A stretch of DNA of 64,000 bases from Candidatus Gastranaerophilales bacterium (GCA_944323255.1 CALURU010000003.1:78234-142233), one strand, 5' to 3'. Positions 26,281 through 35,329 are shown, counted from the stretch's first letter. A program made the numbers and translations. Notes: a model not told the origin generated them from the sequence alone.

Positions 26281-26631
26281 ATGAAAAAATTATCAGCAGT
26301 TTTAGTTTTGTTAATGATAGCAATGATACCGGCTTTTGCTAATGAAGAAGAAGTTACAACGGTATGTGCAGCTCACATTCTTGTGCCGACAGAAATGGAT
26401 GCAATAAAATTAAAAAGTGAAATAAAAAGTTTTGATGATTTCCAAAATTTTGCCAAATTGTACTCCAAATGCCCATCGGGAGCAAATGGCGGAGATTTGG
26501 GATGCTTCCAAAAAGGTCAGATGGTAAAACCTTTTGAAGAAGCAGCTTTCAACGGAAAAGTAGGGGAAGTGTCAAATCCGGTTAAAACGAATTTTGGATA
26601 TCATCTTCTCTGGGTAACAAAAAAATATTAG
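26281..26631 (+). CDS. Exported parvulin-type peptidyl-prolyl isomerase
   Basis: 116 residues. Signal peptide 1-20 (ending PAFA), then a single parvulin/PpiC domain: AAHILVPTEMDAIKLKSEIK (first strand-helix), NGGDLGCFQKGQMVKPFEEA and VKTNFGYHLLWV. It acts on prolyl bonds of exported proteins in the periplasm. A strong AAGGAG site precedes the ATG. It is smaller than SurA/PrsA, consisting of the catalytic domain only. The EamA gene starts four bases after its stop. Confidence 0.88.
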   Translation: MKKLSAVLVLLMIAMIPAFANEEEVTTVCAAHILVPTEMDAIKLKSEIKSFDDFQNFAKLYSKCPSGANGGDLGCFQKGQMVKPFEEAAFNGKVGEVSNPVKTNFGYHLLWVTKKY

Positions 26632-26635
26632 TACT

Positions 26636-27529
26636 ATGAAAAATAAACTTCTTGCGAATCTTGCATTATTTATAACTGCGTTTATATGGGGCGTATCCTT
26701 TGTTGCGCAGAGAGAAGGAATGGAATATATAGGTCCGTTCACATTTAACATGGTAAGAAGTTTCCTTGGTACTTTAAGTTTGCTGCCGATAATTTTCTGG
26801 GTAAAATGTACCATTCCAGATAAAAGAACAAAGAGAATGAAACATTATCAGCACATGAATCTTGCTCGTGCCGGCATTGGATGCGGACTGGCTCTTTTTA
26901 TTGCAATGAGTATTCAGCAGTATTGCATGCAGTACGTATCAGCAGGAAAAGCCGGTTTTATTTCTGCATTATACATAATTTTTGTCCCGATAATATCAGT
27001 ATTACAAGGGCAAAAATTAGAGAAAAATGTAATTATAAGTGTTATCCTTGCAACAATCGGGCTGTATTTGCTTTGTTACAGATCCGGAGGCGGGTTTAAT
27101 GTTTATGATCTTGTGCTGCTGGCTGCATCATTCTTCTATGGTGTTCACATACTTGTTGTAAATTATTATTCTGATAAAGTACATCCGGTTAAGGCATCCT
27201 GTGTGCAATTTTTCGTTGTTGGCATTCTGTCCTTGTTTTTAACAGTTCTATTTGAACATCCTACATTACCGGCAATTATTTCTTGCCGTGTACCGCTTTT
27301 ATATGCAGGTATTTTGACTTGCGGAATTGCATATACATTGCAGATATTCGGGCAAAAGAATACCTTGCCGGTTATTGCATCTATTATCTTTAGTCTGGAA
27401 TCTGTTTTTGCAGTGCTAGGAGGAGCGGTAATTTTGCACGAAACAATGATTCCAAGAGAAATTGTCGGATGCGTGTTTATGATAACAGCAGTCCTCTTAT
27501 CTAATTTTAAACCGGAAAAAAGATTTTAA
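26636..27529 (+). CDS. EamA/DMT-superfamily permease
   Basis: 297 residues with ten membrane helices arranged as two EamA repeats (about 5-140 and 155-290). FIWGVSFVAQREGMEYIGPF and the later FSLESVFAVLGGAVILHE are typical of RhaT/YdcZ-like metabolite exporters. The substrate cannot be told. It starts four bases after the parvulin stop, probably as one transcript, and is convergent with the TPR gene three bases beyond its stop. Confidence 0.88.
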   Translation: MKNKLLANLALFITAFIWGVSFVAQREGMEYIGPFTFNMVRSFLGTLSLLPIIFWVKCTIPDKRTKRMKHYQHMNLARAGIGCGLALFIAMSIQQYCMQYVSAGKAGFISALYIIFVPIISVLQGQKLEKNVIISVILATIGLYLLCYRSGGGFNVYDLVLLAASFFYGVHILVVNYYSDKVHPVKASCVQFFVVGILSLFLTVLFEHPTLPAIISCRVPLLYAGILTCGIAYTLQIFGQKNTLPVIASIIFSLESVFAVLGGAVILHETMIPREIVGCVFMITAVLLSNFKPEKRF

Positions 27530-27532
27530 AAT

Positions 27533-28093
27533 TTATTGATTAGACAATTTATTAAAGTTATCAAGATATGTTTGGGCGAGTTTTGGTTTATTCAGTTGCC
27601 TGTATACATATGCCAGATTGTAGTGAAATTCCGGAACATCTGATTTAAGCATGATTGCTTTATTAAGGTTTGTCTTTGCCTTTTTTATTTCTCCAAGCTT
27701 AATATATGCGCAAGCCAGATTATATAAAATATACGGATTTTCCTTGTTTAGGGAGGCTGCTTTCTTATAATTTTGAACAGCCATATTCAACTGGTTATTT
27801 TGTGCATAGTGATTTGCAAGATTGTAATATGCCTTGTAGTATTTTGGCTCTACAGAGATTGCCTTTTGATACATAAATATGGCGTTATCTTTCTCACCCT
27901 TGTCTTCAAGCACATTACCAAGAATCAGCCAATCTTGTGCGGAGCGTTCCTTTTCATCGATTTGCAAAATCAAATCCATTGTTTTTTGATAGTTGTTATC
28001 AATATAGAATGCCGTTGCGTGCTTGGACAAATCTTCAGAGGCAAAACACATTGTTCCTGCTAATAATAAAGCTGTAATTAAAAATCTCCTCAT
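27533..28093 (-). CDS. Exported TPR-repeat protein
   Basis: 186 residues. Signal peptide MRRFLITALLLAGTMCFA, then about four TPR units (from residue 35): WLILGNVLEDKGEKDNAIFM, KAYYNLANHYAQNNQLNMAV, YNLACAYIKLGEIKKAKTN and FHYNLAYVYRQLNKPKLAQT. It is periplasmic. No partner is evident. It resembles the TPR gene at 3284-3940 in layout. Confidence 0.75.
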   Translation of the reverse strand: MRRFLITALLLAGTMCFASEDLSKHATAFYIDNNYQKTMDLILQIDEKERSAQDWLILGNVLEDKGEKDNAIFMYQKAISVEPKYYKAYYNLANHYAQNNQLNMAVQNYKKAASLNKENPYILYNLACAYIKLGEIKKAKTNLNKAIMLKSDVPEFHYNLAYVYRQLNKPKLAQTYLDNFNKLSNQ

Positions 28094-28124
28094 AATGTAA
28101 TTATATGAGAAAACTAAACTTTAA

Positions 28125-28301
28125 GCAAATGGGATTTATATCGCAGTTTACACTAAAAAGGCTAAAATTATCACCCTGAACTGGTTTCAGGGACTTACTA
28201 CCGGTAAGATTCCGAAACAAGATTTTGATGTAGAAGCTATGGAGGTTGAAAAAGAAAACTTGAAAGACATTGCAAATAAAATATTTAATATATCAGGTTA
28301 A
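28125..28301 (+). pseudogene. Possible 5'-truncated gene remnant
   Basis: An open stretch of 58 codons without a start, beginning after TAA and reading ANGIYIAVYTKKAKIITLNW and later IPKQDFDVEAMEVEKENLKD, ends in TAA. The amino-acid mix looks coding. It contains the repeat-like hairpin CCCTGAACTGGTTTCAGGG, so part may be repeat DNA. The rest of the 28094-28477 gap shows nothing else. Confidence 0.25.
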
Positions 28302-28477
28302 CTAAAAACATAAAATAATCAGTTATTATCAAATCTAATTTTGTAGATTGCCATACTTCGAGCCTTTATTAATTGAATTCTTTACTGTGATTGACAAGCA
28401 TTAGAATTTTTGCTACCTTACTTTTGGGGAATAGTGTAGAAATTTCTACACGAAGTATAAATTACAAAGGCGGGGTT

Positions 28478-29179
28478 ATGAAGATTAGAAAGACAATATT
28501 ATTGTGCTTAGTGGTAATTTTTAGTTCAATACAAATCTGCATTGCATCCGAAAGTTCTGCCGAACAGGTAAATTCTATTCAGACAAGAATAAATTCGGTA
28601 GCTTTTGATATACTTAACAGGAATAAAATAGAAAAACGAATTGTATTTGTATATGACGAAGATGGGAAGAAAAATTTACTAACTTCGGATAAGACGCTTA
28701 CAAAACGTGAGGTGATTGTTTATGATGATATGTATAAAGCTGTAGAAAATGATGATGAACTTGCTGCAATGCTTGCAAGAGAGATTTCTTTTGCCATAAG
28801 ATCTTTTGACGGGGTTTGTAACGGCTTTTTACGTTCACTTCAAGTAAAAGCTGCACCGAAGAAGTATGAAATCGTGGCTGATAAAAGGGCTGTGGATTAT
28901 ATGGTTAACGCCGGCTACGATCCGGTGGCGCTTATTATTTATATTCAAAAAACTGCACCGCAGCTGCGCTTTGACATGATTTCCACGCACAATCTTACTT
29001 CTAAAAGGCTTGCTGTTATTTATGAATATATTTATACAAAGTATCCTTATTTTCTAAAAAATAACCGGTATATAAATAATAAGTATTATCAGAACTTTCT
29101 TTTAACTTCCTCTTCTAACAGAAAAATGCTTGAAGAGAAAGTAAAAACAAATTCTAAGGAAAAATTGGACTATGAATAA
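28478..29179 (+). CDS. Exported M48-metalloprotease-like protein lacking HExxH
   Basis: 233 residues from the ATG at 28478 after AAGGCGGGG. Signal peptide 1-24 ends at CIA. The body follows the order of periplasmic M48 proteases: a basal fold, ENDDELAAMLAREISFAI at the position of the zinc helix, and YEIVADKRAVDYMVNAGYDP, matching the downstream E-x-x-AD motif. The HExxH signature is missing (REISF), so zinc binding and proteolysis are unlikely. It overlaps the next gene by eight bases. Function is unknown; a non-catalytic scaffold is possible. Confidence 0.6.
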   Translation: MKIRKTILLCLVVIFSSIQICIASESSAEQVNSIQTRINSVAFDILNRNKIEKRIVFVYDEDGKKNLLTSDKTLTKREVIVYDDMYKAVENDDELAAMLAREISFAIRSFDGVCNGFLRSLQVKAAPKKYEIVADKRAVDYMVNAGYDPVALIIYIQKTAPQLRFDMISTHNLTSKRLAVIYEYIYTKYPYFLKNNRYINNKYYQNFLLTSSSNRKMLEEKVKTNSKEKLDYE

Positions 29180-29735
29180 ATTATTATATGTTTTGTTATT
29201 TTTTCTAATTAGCGGAGGCAGTGTTTTTGCAATTCAAGATAGTTTTGTAACCTCTTCGCTTGCGGATAAGAATCTTGAACGCCCTTATTATCAGGAAAAA
29301 TACAATTATGAAGATACAACCTCAATTCCTGTTAAGTTGGTTGTAACAAATAGAATAAAATCGGAAAAAGATCTATACGAGGGACAGGAGTTAGAATTTA
29401 GAGTAACCGAAAACGTTGTTTACAATCATAAGATTCTTGTTCGCAGCGGAACTCCGGCAACTGCCAGGGTTGAGACAATTATAGCAAACGGAATGAACGG
29501 TATACCTGCAAGTGTAATTCTTGGTGATTTCATTGTTGGTGATTTAAAAAGCAGCAGATTAACAATGGAATATGAAAAATATGGAATGGATTTAAGCCTG
29601 TTTGTTTTCCCTCTAAAATGGCTTTTAACTCCACTTCCTCCAACAGGATCACTTACAAATTTTATTAAGGGCGGACATGTAAAATTTAAAGAAAATAAAG
29701 AAATTACTATTTTTTACCATCCAAATTGGTTATAA
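29172..29735 (+). CDS. Exported protein of unknown function
   Basis: 187 residues. Signal peptide 1-20 (ending VFA). The mature part is mostly beta-strand-like (VKLVVTNRIKSEKDLYEG, FRVTENVVYNHKILVRSGT, ATARVETIIANGMNGIPASV) and ends with a proline-rich PLPPTGSLTNFIKGGHVKF. It resembles a small beta-barrel or OB-like periplasmic domain, but no family is recognised. It is translationally coupled to the M48-like gene by an eight-base overlap. Confidence 0.55.
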   Translation: MNKLLYVLLFFLISGGSVFAIQDSFVTSSLADKNLERPYYQEKYNYEDTTSIPVKLVVTNRIKSEKDLYEGQELEFRVTENVVYNHKILVRSGTPATARVETIIANGMNGIPASVILGDFIVGDLKSSRLTMEYEKYGMDLSLFVFPLKWLLTPLPPTGSLTNFIKGGHVKFKENKEITIFYHPNWL

Positions 29736-29792
29736 ATTACCGGTTTACCGGACTTTGCCCCACTGCAGAATTTTAAAAAGAATAATGAATTC

Positions 29793-29822
29793 TTATTGAC
29801 CATATGGTCTATTTAATATAGC
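29793..29822 (+). promoter_or_regulatory. Promoter with overlapping 12-base palindrome
   Basis: TTATTG (29793-29798), an 18-base spacer and TATAGC (29817-29822). The spacer and -35 overlap the perfect palindrome GACCATATGGTC (29798-29809), a possible operator for the AMIN-like gene. Evidence is sequence pattern only. Confidence 0.4.
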
Positions 29823-29900
29823 CTGAATTTTAATCTCCGGATTGATGGCATGGTCATGACAATCATGTACACTATTATCAGGGAGAGAGAGTATATTATT

Positions 29901-30977
29901 ATGAAGAGAACGTTGTTGTTTTTAGGAATGTTTTTATCAATGATGTCGGTTTTTGCAGAAGATAATGTTTTGCAATCAATAGAAATTGTACCGGTTAAAG
30001 ACACATACAATATAGTACTGGTTGCGGATAAATCAGTAGATGTAAAAAAGACTGTAAAAGCACCAAACCAGATTACACTGGACTTGAAGGATATCAGACC
30101 TTCAAAGACATTAAATACTGTATATAACAATGTTTCAAATGTAGATACAGTAATGGTAGAGCCTCAAGGTAACGGGGTAAGCATATTCTTTCAGGCAGAA
30201 AATGCAGCGGACACAAGCATTTCATTTGATTCATTAGCTCCTGTAGTTCCGGTCAAAGAAACTCAGAGCATAAAACTTAACAGTCCTGTAGACAGCTATG
30301 CTCCTATTTATAAAGAAGATTACTCAAAAGAAAAAACTTCAGCTTTGTTTAACAGACTAAAAAATTCTTCTACAGTAGAAGGCATACGTGAATCTGTTGA
30401 TGAAGACACTGTTTCCGATACAGTAAATAAGGTTTTTTCATTCGGTCTGGTAGGACTTTTGGTATTCTTTGTAGCAAGACTGTTCAAGCGCAAAGAACCT
30501 GATATGAAAATTGGTCTTTCACAGAGCCTTAACGAGCGTGAAATTGAAATGTACAGAGGTCAAAATCCGATTGGCAATTCATATGTCAATGTAGAAAAAC
30601 CTTTTACAACAGTAAATTACGGTATCAATGCATACCAGAGAGAAAATAGAAATCCTTATGAAAACGAAGCTCCGATTCACAATCCAAGATTAAGAAACTA
30701 CGTGAATCCTGGGATAAATAATTTGGGAGTTAACACAAACGAGGGCAGTGCAACGAGAACAATGAGCCAACCGCAGCAGCCGGCATCACACGTTGCAGTA
30801 AAACCGGCTGTCAGAAAAAATACAACACCGGTTAATACAGCGCCTGTAAATCAGAGCAACCCGAATATCGACAACCTCAAATTTCTTGAATCAATGACTG
30901 CTATATATGAAAAGAGCGGACGTCACGATCTTGCAAGAGGTTTGAAAGCAAGTTTAAGCAGAAATAATATTAAATAA
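29901..30977 (+). CDS. AMIN-domain-like envelope protein with single membrane anchor
   Basis: 358 residues from the ATG at 29901 (upstream frame discarded for lack of a ribosome site; GGGAGAGAG lies before it). Signal peptide 1-19. Residues 20-110 look like an AMIN domain, the peptidoglycan-targeting beta domain of amidases and pilus secretins (LQSIEIVPVKDTYNIVLVAD, APNQITLDLKDIRPSK). A membrane helix (FGLVGLLVFFVARLF, ~182-197) is followed by a cytoplasmic-side N/P/Q-rich linker and a C-terminal helix with LKFLESMTAIYEKSGRHDLA. It may link wall and inner membrane. A terminator follows. Confidence 0.6.
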   Translation: MKRTLLFLGMFLSMMSVFAEDNVLQSIEIVPVKDTYNIVLVADKSVDVKKTVKAPNQITLDLKDIRPSKTLNTVYNNVSNVDTVMVEPQGNGVSIFFQAENAADTSISFDSLAPVVPVKETQSIKLNSPVDSYAPIYKEDYSKEKTSALFNRLKNSSTVEGIRESVDEDTVSDTVNKVFSFGLVGLLVFFVARLFKRKEPDMKIGLSQSLNEREIEMYRGQNPIGNSYVNVEKPFTTVNYGINAYQRENRNPYENEAPIHNPRLRNYVNPGINNLGVNTNEGSATRTMSQPQQPASHVAVKPAVRKNTTPVNTAPVNQSNPNIDNLKFLESMTAIYEKSGRHDLARGLKASLSRNNIK

Positions 30978-30979
30978 CT

Positions 30980-31016
30980 AAAACATCCGGTTATGTTAAC
31001 CGGATGTTTTAGTTTG
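30980..31016 (+). terminator. Rho-independent terminator
   Basis: A 14-base perfect stem (AAAACATCCGGTTA with its complement) around TGT, followed by AGTTTGT, directly after the AMIN-like stop. Confidence 0.85.
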
Positions 31017-31122
31017 TATAAGAATGTAAATTTTTGTAAAAAATTGTACAAAAGTGTTACGAAAATACCAAAATGTGGAATATAAACTATATAACCCATG
31101 AAGGATATAGTTTGCGATGTCG

Positions 31123-31179
31123 TTTAAGGAAGTAAAGTCAAAAAATATAATATATAGAAGTTGTCAAAAGCTTTTGACA
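31123..31179 (+). promoter_or_regulatory. Promoter with downstream 18-base palindromic operator
   Basis: TTTAAG (31123-31128), a 17-base spacer, TATAAT (31146-31151), then the perfect palindrome TGTCAAAAGCTTTTGACA (31162-31179) straddling the early transcript. The dyad suggests a dimeric repressor site or an initial hairpin. Confidence 0.55.
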
Positions 31180-31224
31180 CCCATTTGCAGTATTGCTTTG
31201 TTAGGGAGAGGAGGATAAAAACCT

Positions 31225-31269
31225 TTGTTAGAAGTGATTTTAAGTATTCGCATAGAATTAAGAAGTTAA
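31225..31269 (+). CDS. Very short frame (14 codons) behind a consensus ribosome site
   Basis: AGGAGG (31209-31214), ten bases, then TTG opening MLEVILSIRIELRS and a TAA. It is downstream of the promoter-operator at 31123-31179. It may be a leader peptide, or the broken start of a gene lost when the repeat island beyond 31320 was inserted. Confidence 0.25.
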   Translation: MLEVILSIRIELRS

Positions 31270-31325
31270 GTAGTTGAGAAGGGAGTAGTAAAAATTTTCA
31301 CTTTTATCCAACAGCAGAGCATTTC

Positions 31326-32180
31326 CTCATTCCCTCGCCCTTTGAGGGAGGGGGTAAATGTTTTGGGTTGTTTGGTCGTCATCCCTCACCCCTTGAGGGA
31401 GAGGGTGCAGTCGTGCTTGAGCCATCAGGCGAAAGCTACGAATGCGGGTGTGGGGGTAACTCAAGAACACCTTCAATCCGCTCCACTATGCGAAGGCAAG
31501 CTTTTCTCAGGCACGCTCCCGCTCTGCTCCCGCTATCGCTTCGAAAACCTTTCCTTCGCTCCGTTCCGCTTAAATTTAGCAAGTGTCGTATTCCCATGCC
31601 ACCCGATATCCGAGTGTGTCATGCTGAACTTGTTTCAGCATCTTACCGTCTTAGCGTGTTACCTACCATCTTGTAAGATCCTGAACAGCTTGAAAATCGG
31701 AAGTGAAACAAAAGCACAAACCTATATCACAACGAACGATTTTCTACGCTTTCAGGATGACAATGCGTACACCTCCCCTCGCCCCTTGAGGGAGAGGGTG
31801 CAGTCGTGCTCGAGCCGTCAGGCGAAAGCTACGAATGCGGGTGTGGGGTTAAAAACAATAATTCACGAATACCCCCCTACGGTCTCCGACCACTTCCCCC
31901 TCAAGGGGGGGGAGAAGTCTGCGTTTGCAATCAACAAGCTTTGCATCCCCTCGCCCTTTGTGGGAGAGGGTAGAATTTCAAGTTGAGCGTGAGCGAAACT
32001 TAGAAATTCGGGTGAGGGGTGTAATCTTAGAAAGAGTTATTGTCAGGTAAAACCTGACCTACATATTCTTTTTATTGTTGGGCAGGTATGCCCAACCGAC
32101 CTTCCCCAAGGTGTAGGGGGCACGCCAAATGAGCCACGTCATTCTGAATCCAGCATCCGTTCACGGACGAAGAATCTCTA
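31326..32180. repeat. Island of palindromic and short repeat elements, no real gene
   Basis: Contains GC-rich elements of the CCCTCxCCCCTTGAGGGAG type at 31332-31354, 31383-31412, 31776-31800, 31900-31915 and 31947-32020. A 67-base unit occurs twice (31389-31455 and 31782-31848, two differences). CTGAAC...TTCAG hairpins lie near 31617-31646, and the paired hairpins GTCAGGT/ACCTGAC (32041-32058) and TTGGGC/GCCCAA (32078-32095) follow. Open frames across it are translated repeats. The start of the island is far more GC-rich than the surrounding genes. Confidence 0.8.
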
Positions 32181-32606
32181 TTTTTTTCGCCCAAAAGATC
32201 GGTTCTTTTTGGAAATTTTTTCAAACACTTCTTCAAAACTTTCAATGGGCTCAAGGCGATAACCGCAATGTTCGGCAAGAGTTCCGCCCATCATAAATAA
32301 TTCTTCCTGCGGATATCGCCTACATATTCCGGGTCGCTTTTTATGAATTTTGCACTTGTGAGTTTCTTTATCTAAATTCATACATTCAAATACAAGTCCC
32401 GTTTCATCTTTGTCTATAATTTTCAAATACGTATAGAACGGATGCAATTTTTGTAATTTTCTAAATTCTTCTTCTGTCTGTATTACGTTTCTATGCTTGA
32501 CATAAATCTTCTGACAGCAACGTCCGCAAGCGTTACAAGAGCCAACACGATAATATTTTCTTCTTAAAATATAAAGGTAAAAAATTTTTTTTAGTTTTTT
32601 AAACAT
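32178..32606 (-). CDS. YkgJ-family cysteine-cluster protein
   Basis: 142 residues. A CxxCxxCC cluster, SCNACGRCCQKIY (~24-36), and later cysteines in FECMNLDKETHKCKIHKKRPGICRRYP match the putative Fe/Zn-chelating family (UPF0153/YkgJ), proteins of unclear biochemical role. It overlaps the preceding TPR gene by eight bases, so the two are co-translated. The C-terminus is basic. The stop borders the repeat island. Confidence 0.85.
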   Translation of the reverse strand: MFKKLKKIFYLYILRRKYYRVGSCNACGRCCQKIYVKHRNVIQTEEEFRKLQKLHPFYTYLKIIDKDETGLVFECMNLDKETHKCKIHKKRPGICRRYPQEELFMMGGTLAEHCGYRLEPIESFEEVFEKISKKNRSFGRKK

Positions 32607-33783
32607 CTACAACCCGTGATTTTGCAAGCTTATATTCGCTTGAATTTTGATTTGCCAGAAGCATTGCTTTTGAGAAATATTTATTTGAGGTTATAAAATC
32701 TCCGTTTTTATAAAATTCTCCACCCTTTTCCAGACAAATCTTAACAATTCTCTCTTCGGGACGAATAAAAGATTTCAGGCGCTCAATTCGTTCTCCGAAT
32801 GCCTCTTTTAAACTTTCTTTAATTATTACACAGTTTTCATATTCAATCAAAGCCATGTGGTAATTGTTTTCGCTGTCATATCGCATTGCCCAGTCTTTAT
32901 GCCCCTGATAACTGTATTCATCAAAAGATTCATCAAGATTTTTGATAAGTTTTACTGTTCTCAAATATTCCTGCTGATTGTGCAAAACAAGAGGTAGCAA
33001 ACGCCGCATTATACAGTAAGCAGCTGTAAAATCTCCAATATTGATATATACCGATGCCAGTTTTTGAAGCACATCCAGAGAGTGATTATCAAGGCATAAA
33101 GCCTGTTTTAAATAAATCAAAGAATGCATATAATCATTTTCTTCAAGATAAACCTGACCCAGAAGATGATTTATATCAAAACTCACCGGAAGATTAGTAA
33201 CCGCAAATGTTAAATATTCAATAGCGGATTTGTTATTCTTTGAAACGAGTGCCCTGCGGGCTTTTTGCAAAAATTCTGTACCAATTTCATTACACTTATC
33301 CAGACTGGATTTGATTGTATCATACGAACTGCTGGTTTTATCTTTTGTGTATTTTAAATATTTTTGATAATAAAACACTGACTGGAAACGCATTCCTTTT
33401 GAGAAATAAGAAGTTGCCAGATTAAGACACACAGCTGCATCATCGGGCTTGTAGGCATAATAAAATGCCCAGTTTTCTATTGCATTTTTTATATCCATTC
33501 GTTTGTAGTAAATATTCCCAAGATATAAAAATGACGGATTTTTAAAACCTTCCAGATTAATAGATTTTTTAAAATATTCTTCTGACGGCAGTAAATCATT
33601 AAGTTTATAGTAACATCTTCCGATTTCATAGTACAACTTATGGGAAATACTTGTATTAAGCATTCCCTGATACAGTTTAAGAGCTTCTGCATATTTACCA
33701 TCCTGGTATAGAGTTTTTGCAGCATCGAGCGTCTTTTCCTCCACATTGGAGTTATCCTGTACATAAAAATCAGACGATACCAT
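32599..33783 (-). CDS. Long TPR-repeat protein
   Basis: 394 residues, no signal peptide. TPR units fill most of the chain, for example AKTLYQDGKYAEALKLYQGM, KLYYEIGRCYYKLNDLLPSE, PSFLYLGNIYYKRMDIKNAI and HLLGQVYLEENDYMHSLIY. The last units (GGEFYKNGDFITSNKYFSKA) lie near the C-terminus. It is probably a cytoplasmic scaffold. It is upstream of and overlapping the YkgJ-type gene and 18 bases from the small gene at 33802, so it is part of a three-gene unit. Confidence 0.75.
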   Translation of the reverse strand: MVSSDFYVQDNSNVEEKTLDAAKTLYQDGKYAEALKLYQGMLNTSISHKLYYEIGRCYYKLNDLLPSEEYFKKSINLEGFKNPSFLYLGNIYYKRMDIKNAIENWAFYYAYKPDDAAVCLNLATSYFSKGMRFQSVFYYQKYLKYTKDKTSSSYDTIKSSLDKCNEIGTEFLQKARRALVSKNNKSAIEYLTFAVTNLPVSFDINHLLGQVYLEENDYMHSLIYLKQALCLDNHSLDVLQKLASVYINIGDFTAAYCIMRRLLPLVLHNQQEYLRTVKLIKNLDESFDEYSYQGHKDWAMRYDSENNYHMALIEYENCVIIKESLKEAFGERIERLKSFIRPEERIVKICLEKGGEFYKNGDFITSNKYFSKAMLLANQNSSEYKLAKSRVVDV

Positions 33784-33801
33784 ACAGGTATTTTATCACA
33801 T

Positions 33802-34155
33802 TTAGAGCTCTAAATCATCCCATAGTTTCGGATTTGTTACAAGACTTGATAAAACGTCATCCTCAAAAACGTCTACAACGCCTTCGCCAAAAGCCTCACG
33901 CATTCTTTCAAGATGGGAGGTGTCATCAAGGTCACTTGTTGCAATTTTTGTAAACTTGTTTACATCTAAATCTTTTTGGAACAATTCCATAGCGTTAGAT
34001 GAGATTTCAGAGCGGTCAACATAGTGTGATGAAGTATATCCGCTTTTTTGCAGGTTTGCCCTAACCGCAGCCAGATTGATAATATTATTTGCACTTCCAA
34101 GCTGAGAGTTATTGTATAATAATCCGTTATTTTCGTTGTTGATATTATTGAACAT
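33802..34155 (-). CDS. Small hydrophilic protein, unknown
   Basis: 117 residues. The N-terminus is asparagine-rich (MFNNINNENNGLLYNNSQLG) and the rest acidic with helical character (ERMREAFGEGVVDVFEDDVL). There is no membrane segment and no recognised motif. GGAGA precedes the ATG. It is the first gene of a unit with the TPR and YkgJ-type genes. Confidence 0.55.
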   Translation of the reverse strand: MFNNINNENNGLLYNNSQLGSANNIINLAAVRANLQKSGYTSSHYVDRSEISSNAMELFQKDLDVNKFTKIATSDLDDTSHLERMREAFGEGVVDVFEDDVLSSLVTNPKLWDDLEL

Positions 34156-34270
34156 GAGACCCTAATCTCCCCTATTATTTTTCACCATTATCATATATTT
34201 TTTTTATTTTGTAATCAACTGTTTAGAGGATTCTGACGTAATTCGGAATATATCGGTATTGTGATAGAAA

Positions 34271-34299
34271 CGAGGGCAGCGGCAAAGCCGCTGCCCTCG
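34271..34299. terminator. Terminator after the ROK kinase gene
   Basis: A thirteen-base GC-rich stem, CGAGGGCAGCGGC/GCCGCTGCCCTCG, around AAA; on the - strand it is followed by TTTCTAT. Confidence 0.85.
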
Positions 34300-34322
34300 A
34301 GTATTAATTCAACTTAAAATAA

Positions 34323-35267
34323 CTAAGATTTAATCAATAAACTTGCGCCAATCACGCCTGCAGTGTTACCTAACTGTGCCGGAACAACTTCCACCTCTTT
34401 CTGGATAGTCATTGCACGTTTTGCAATAGTTTCTCTTATCGGATCAAGAAGAATATCACCTGCGTCTGCGACACCGCCTCCTATGATAATTTTTTCCGGA
34501 TTAAGAAGGTTCACAACACTTGTTAGTCCCATGCCAATGTATTCACCCATAATTCGGAAAATTTGTCTTGCAACAGGATCGCCTTCTTTTGCAGCAACTG
34601 CTACAATGTACGGAGTTATGTCAGGGTTGGCAAGTTCTCTGTATTTTGTAGATTTACCGCCTCTTATATATTCTTCTGCCATAGCGACGATGCTCGGACC
34701 AGAAGCGTAAGCTTCCAAGCAACCTCTGTCACCGCAGCCACAAAGAGGACCGCCTTGCATATTTAGTTTAATATGTCCGATTTCGCCGGCAGCGTTATTT
34801 GCACCACGAACAAGCTTTCCGTTTACGACAAGTCCTGACCCAATACCTGTTCCAACTGTTATACAAACTAAGTTTTCACAGCCAACGCCTGCACCATAAT
34901 TTAATTCACCAAGCGTTGCTGTTCTAACATCATTATCTACACGGGTCGGAATACCAAATTCTTTTTCCATAATTTCCGCAATCGGTACATTAACCCAGCC
35001 TGGAATATTAGGGGCTAATCTTACAATACCTTTTTGGCAATCAATTTGTCCCGGAAAACCAAAACCCATACCTTCGATATCAGAGGCTTTCATTTTTGTT
35101 TCTTTAAGCAAATCTCTTACAGCATCTTTCATACTGTTTATTGTATATTCGTATCCCATCTCTGCTCTTGTCGGGATTGAATTTGAGTAAATAATTTTTC
35201 CTTTATCGCTTACAAGTGCGATTTTTACATTGGTTCCGCCTACGTCAATACCAATTCTTTGTGCCAT
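34323..35267 (-). CDS. ROK-family glucokinase
   Basis: 314 residues. ATP motif IGIDVGGTNVKIALV (5-19), a sugar-site region with RVDNDVRTATLGE, and the ROK zinc motif GPLCGCGDRGCLEAYASGPS. It phosphorylates glucose (or a related hexose) in the cytoplasm, fitting the glycogen genes in this window. AAGGAG precedes the ATG. No DNA-binding domain is fused, so it is a kinase rather than a repressor. Exact sugar choice is not provable from sequence. Confidence 0.9.
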   Translation of the reverse strand: MAQRIGIDVGGTNVKIALVSDKGKIIYSNSIPTRAEMGYEYTINSMKDAVRDLLKETKMKASDIEGMGFGFPGQIDCQKGIVRLAPNIPGWVNVPIAEIMEKEFGIPTRVDNDVRTATLGELNYGAGVGCENLVCITVGTGIGSGLVVNGKLVRGANNAAGEIGHIKLNMQGGPLCGCGDRGCLEAYASGPSIVAMAEEYIRGGKSTKYRELANPDITPYIVAVAAKEGDPVARQIFRIMGEYIGMGLTSVVNLLNPEKIIIGGGVADAGDILLDPIRETIAKRAMTIQKEVEVVPAQLGNTAGVIGASLLIKS

Positions 35268-35329
35268 TTATACTTTCTCCTTCCTATAATAAGTGCCTAA
35301 ATTCTAACACAAAGGGGAATAAATGTATA

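Noticed and set aside
31342..31986. Open frame of 214 codons in the repeat island
   Set aside because: It is made of translated palindromic repeats (proline/arginine/cysteine-rich), with no ribosome site and frequent copies of the same peptide; not a gene.
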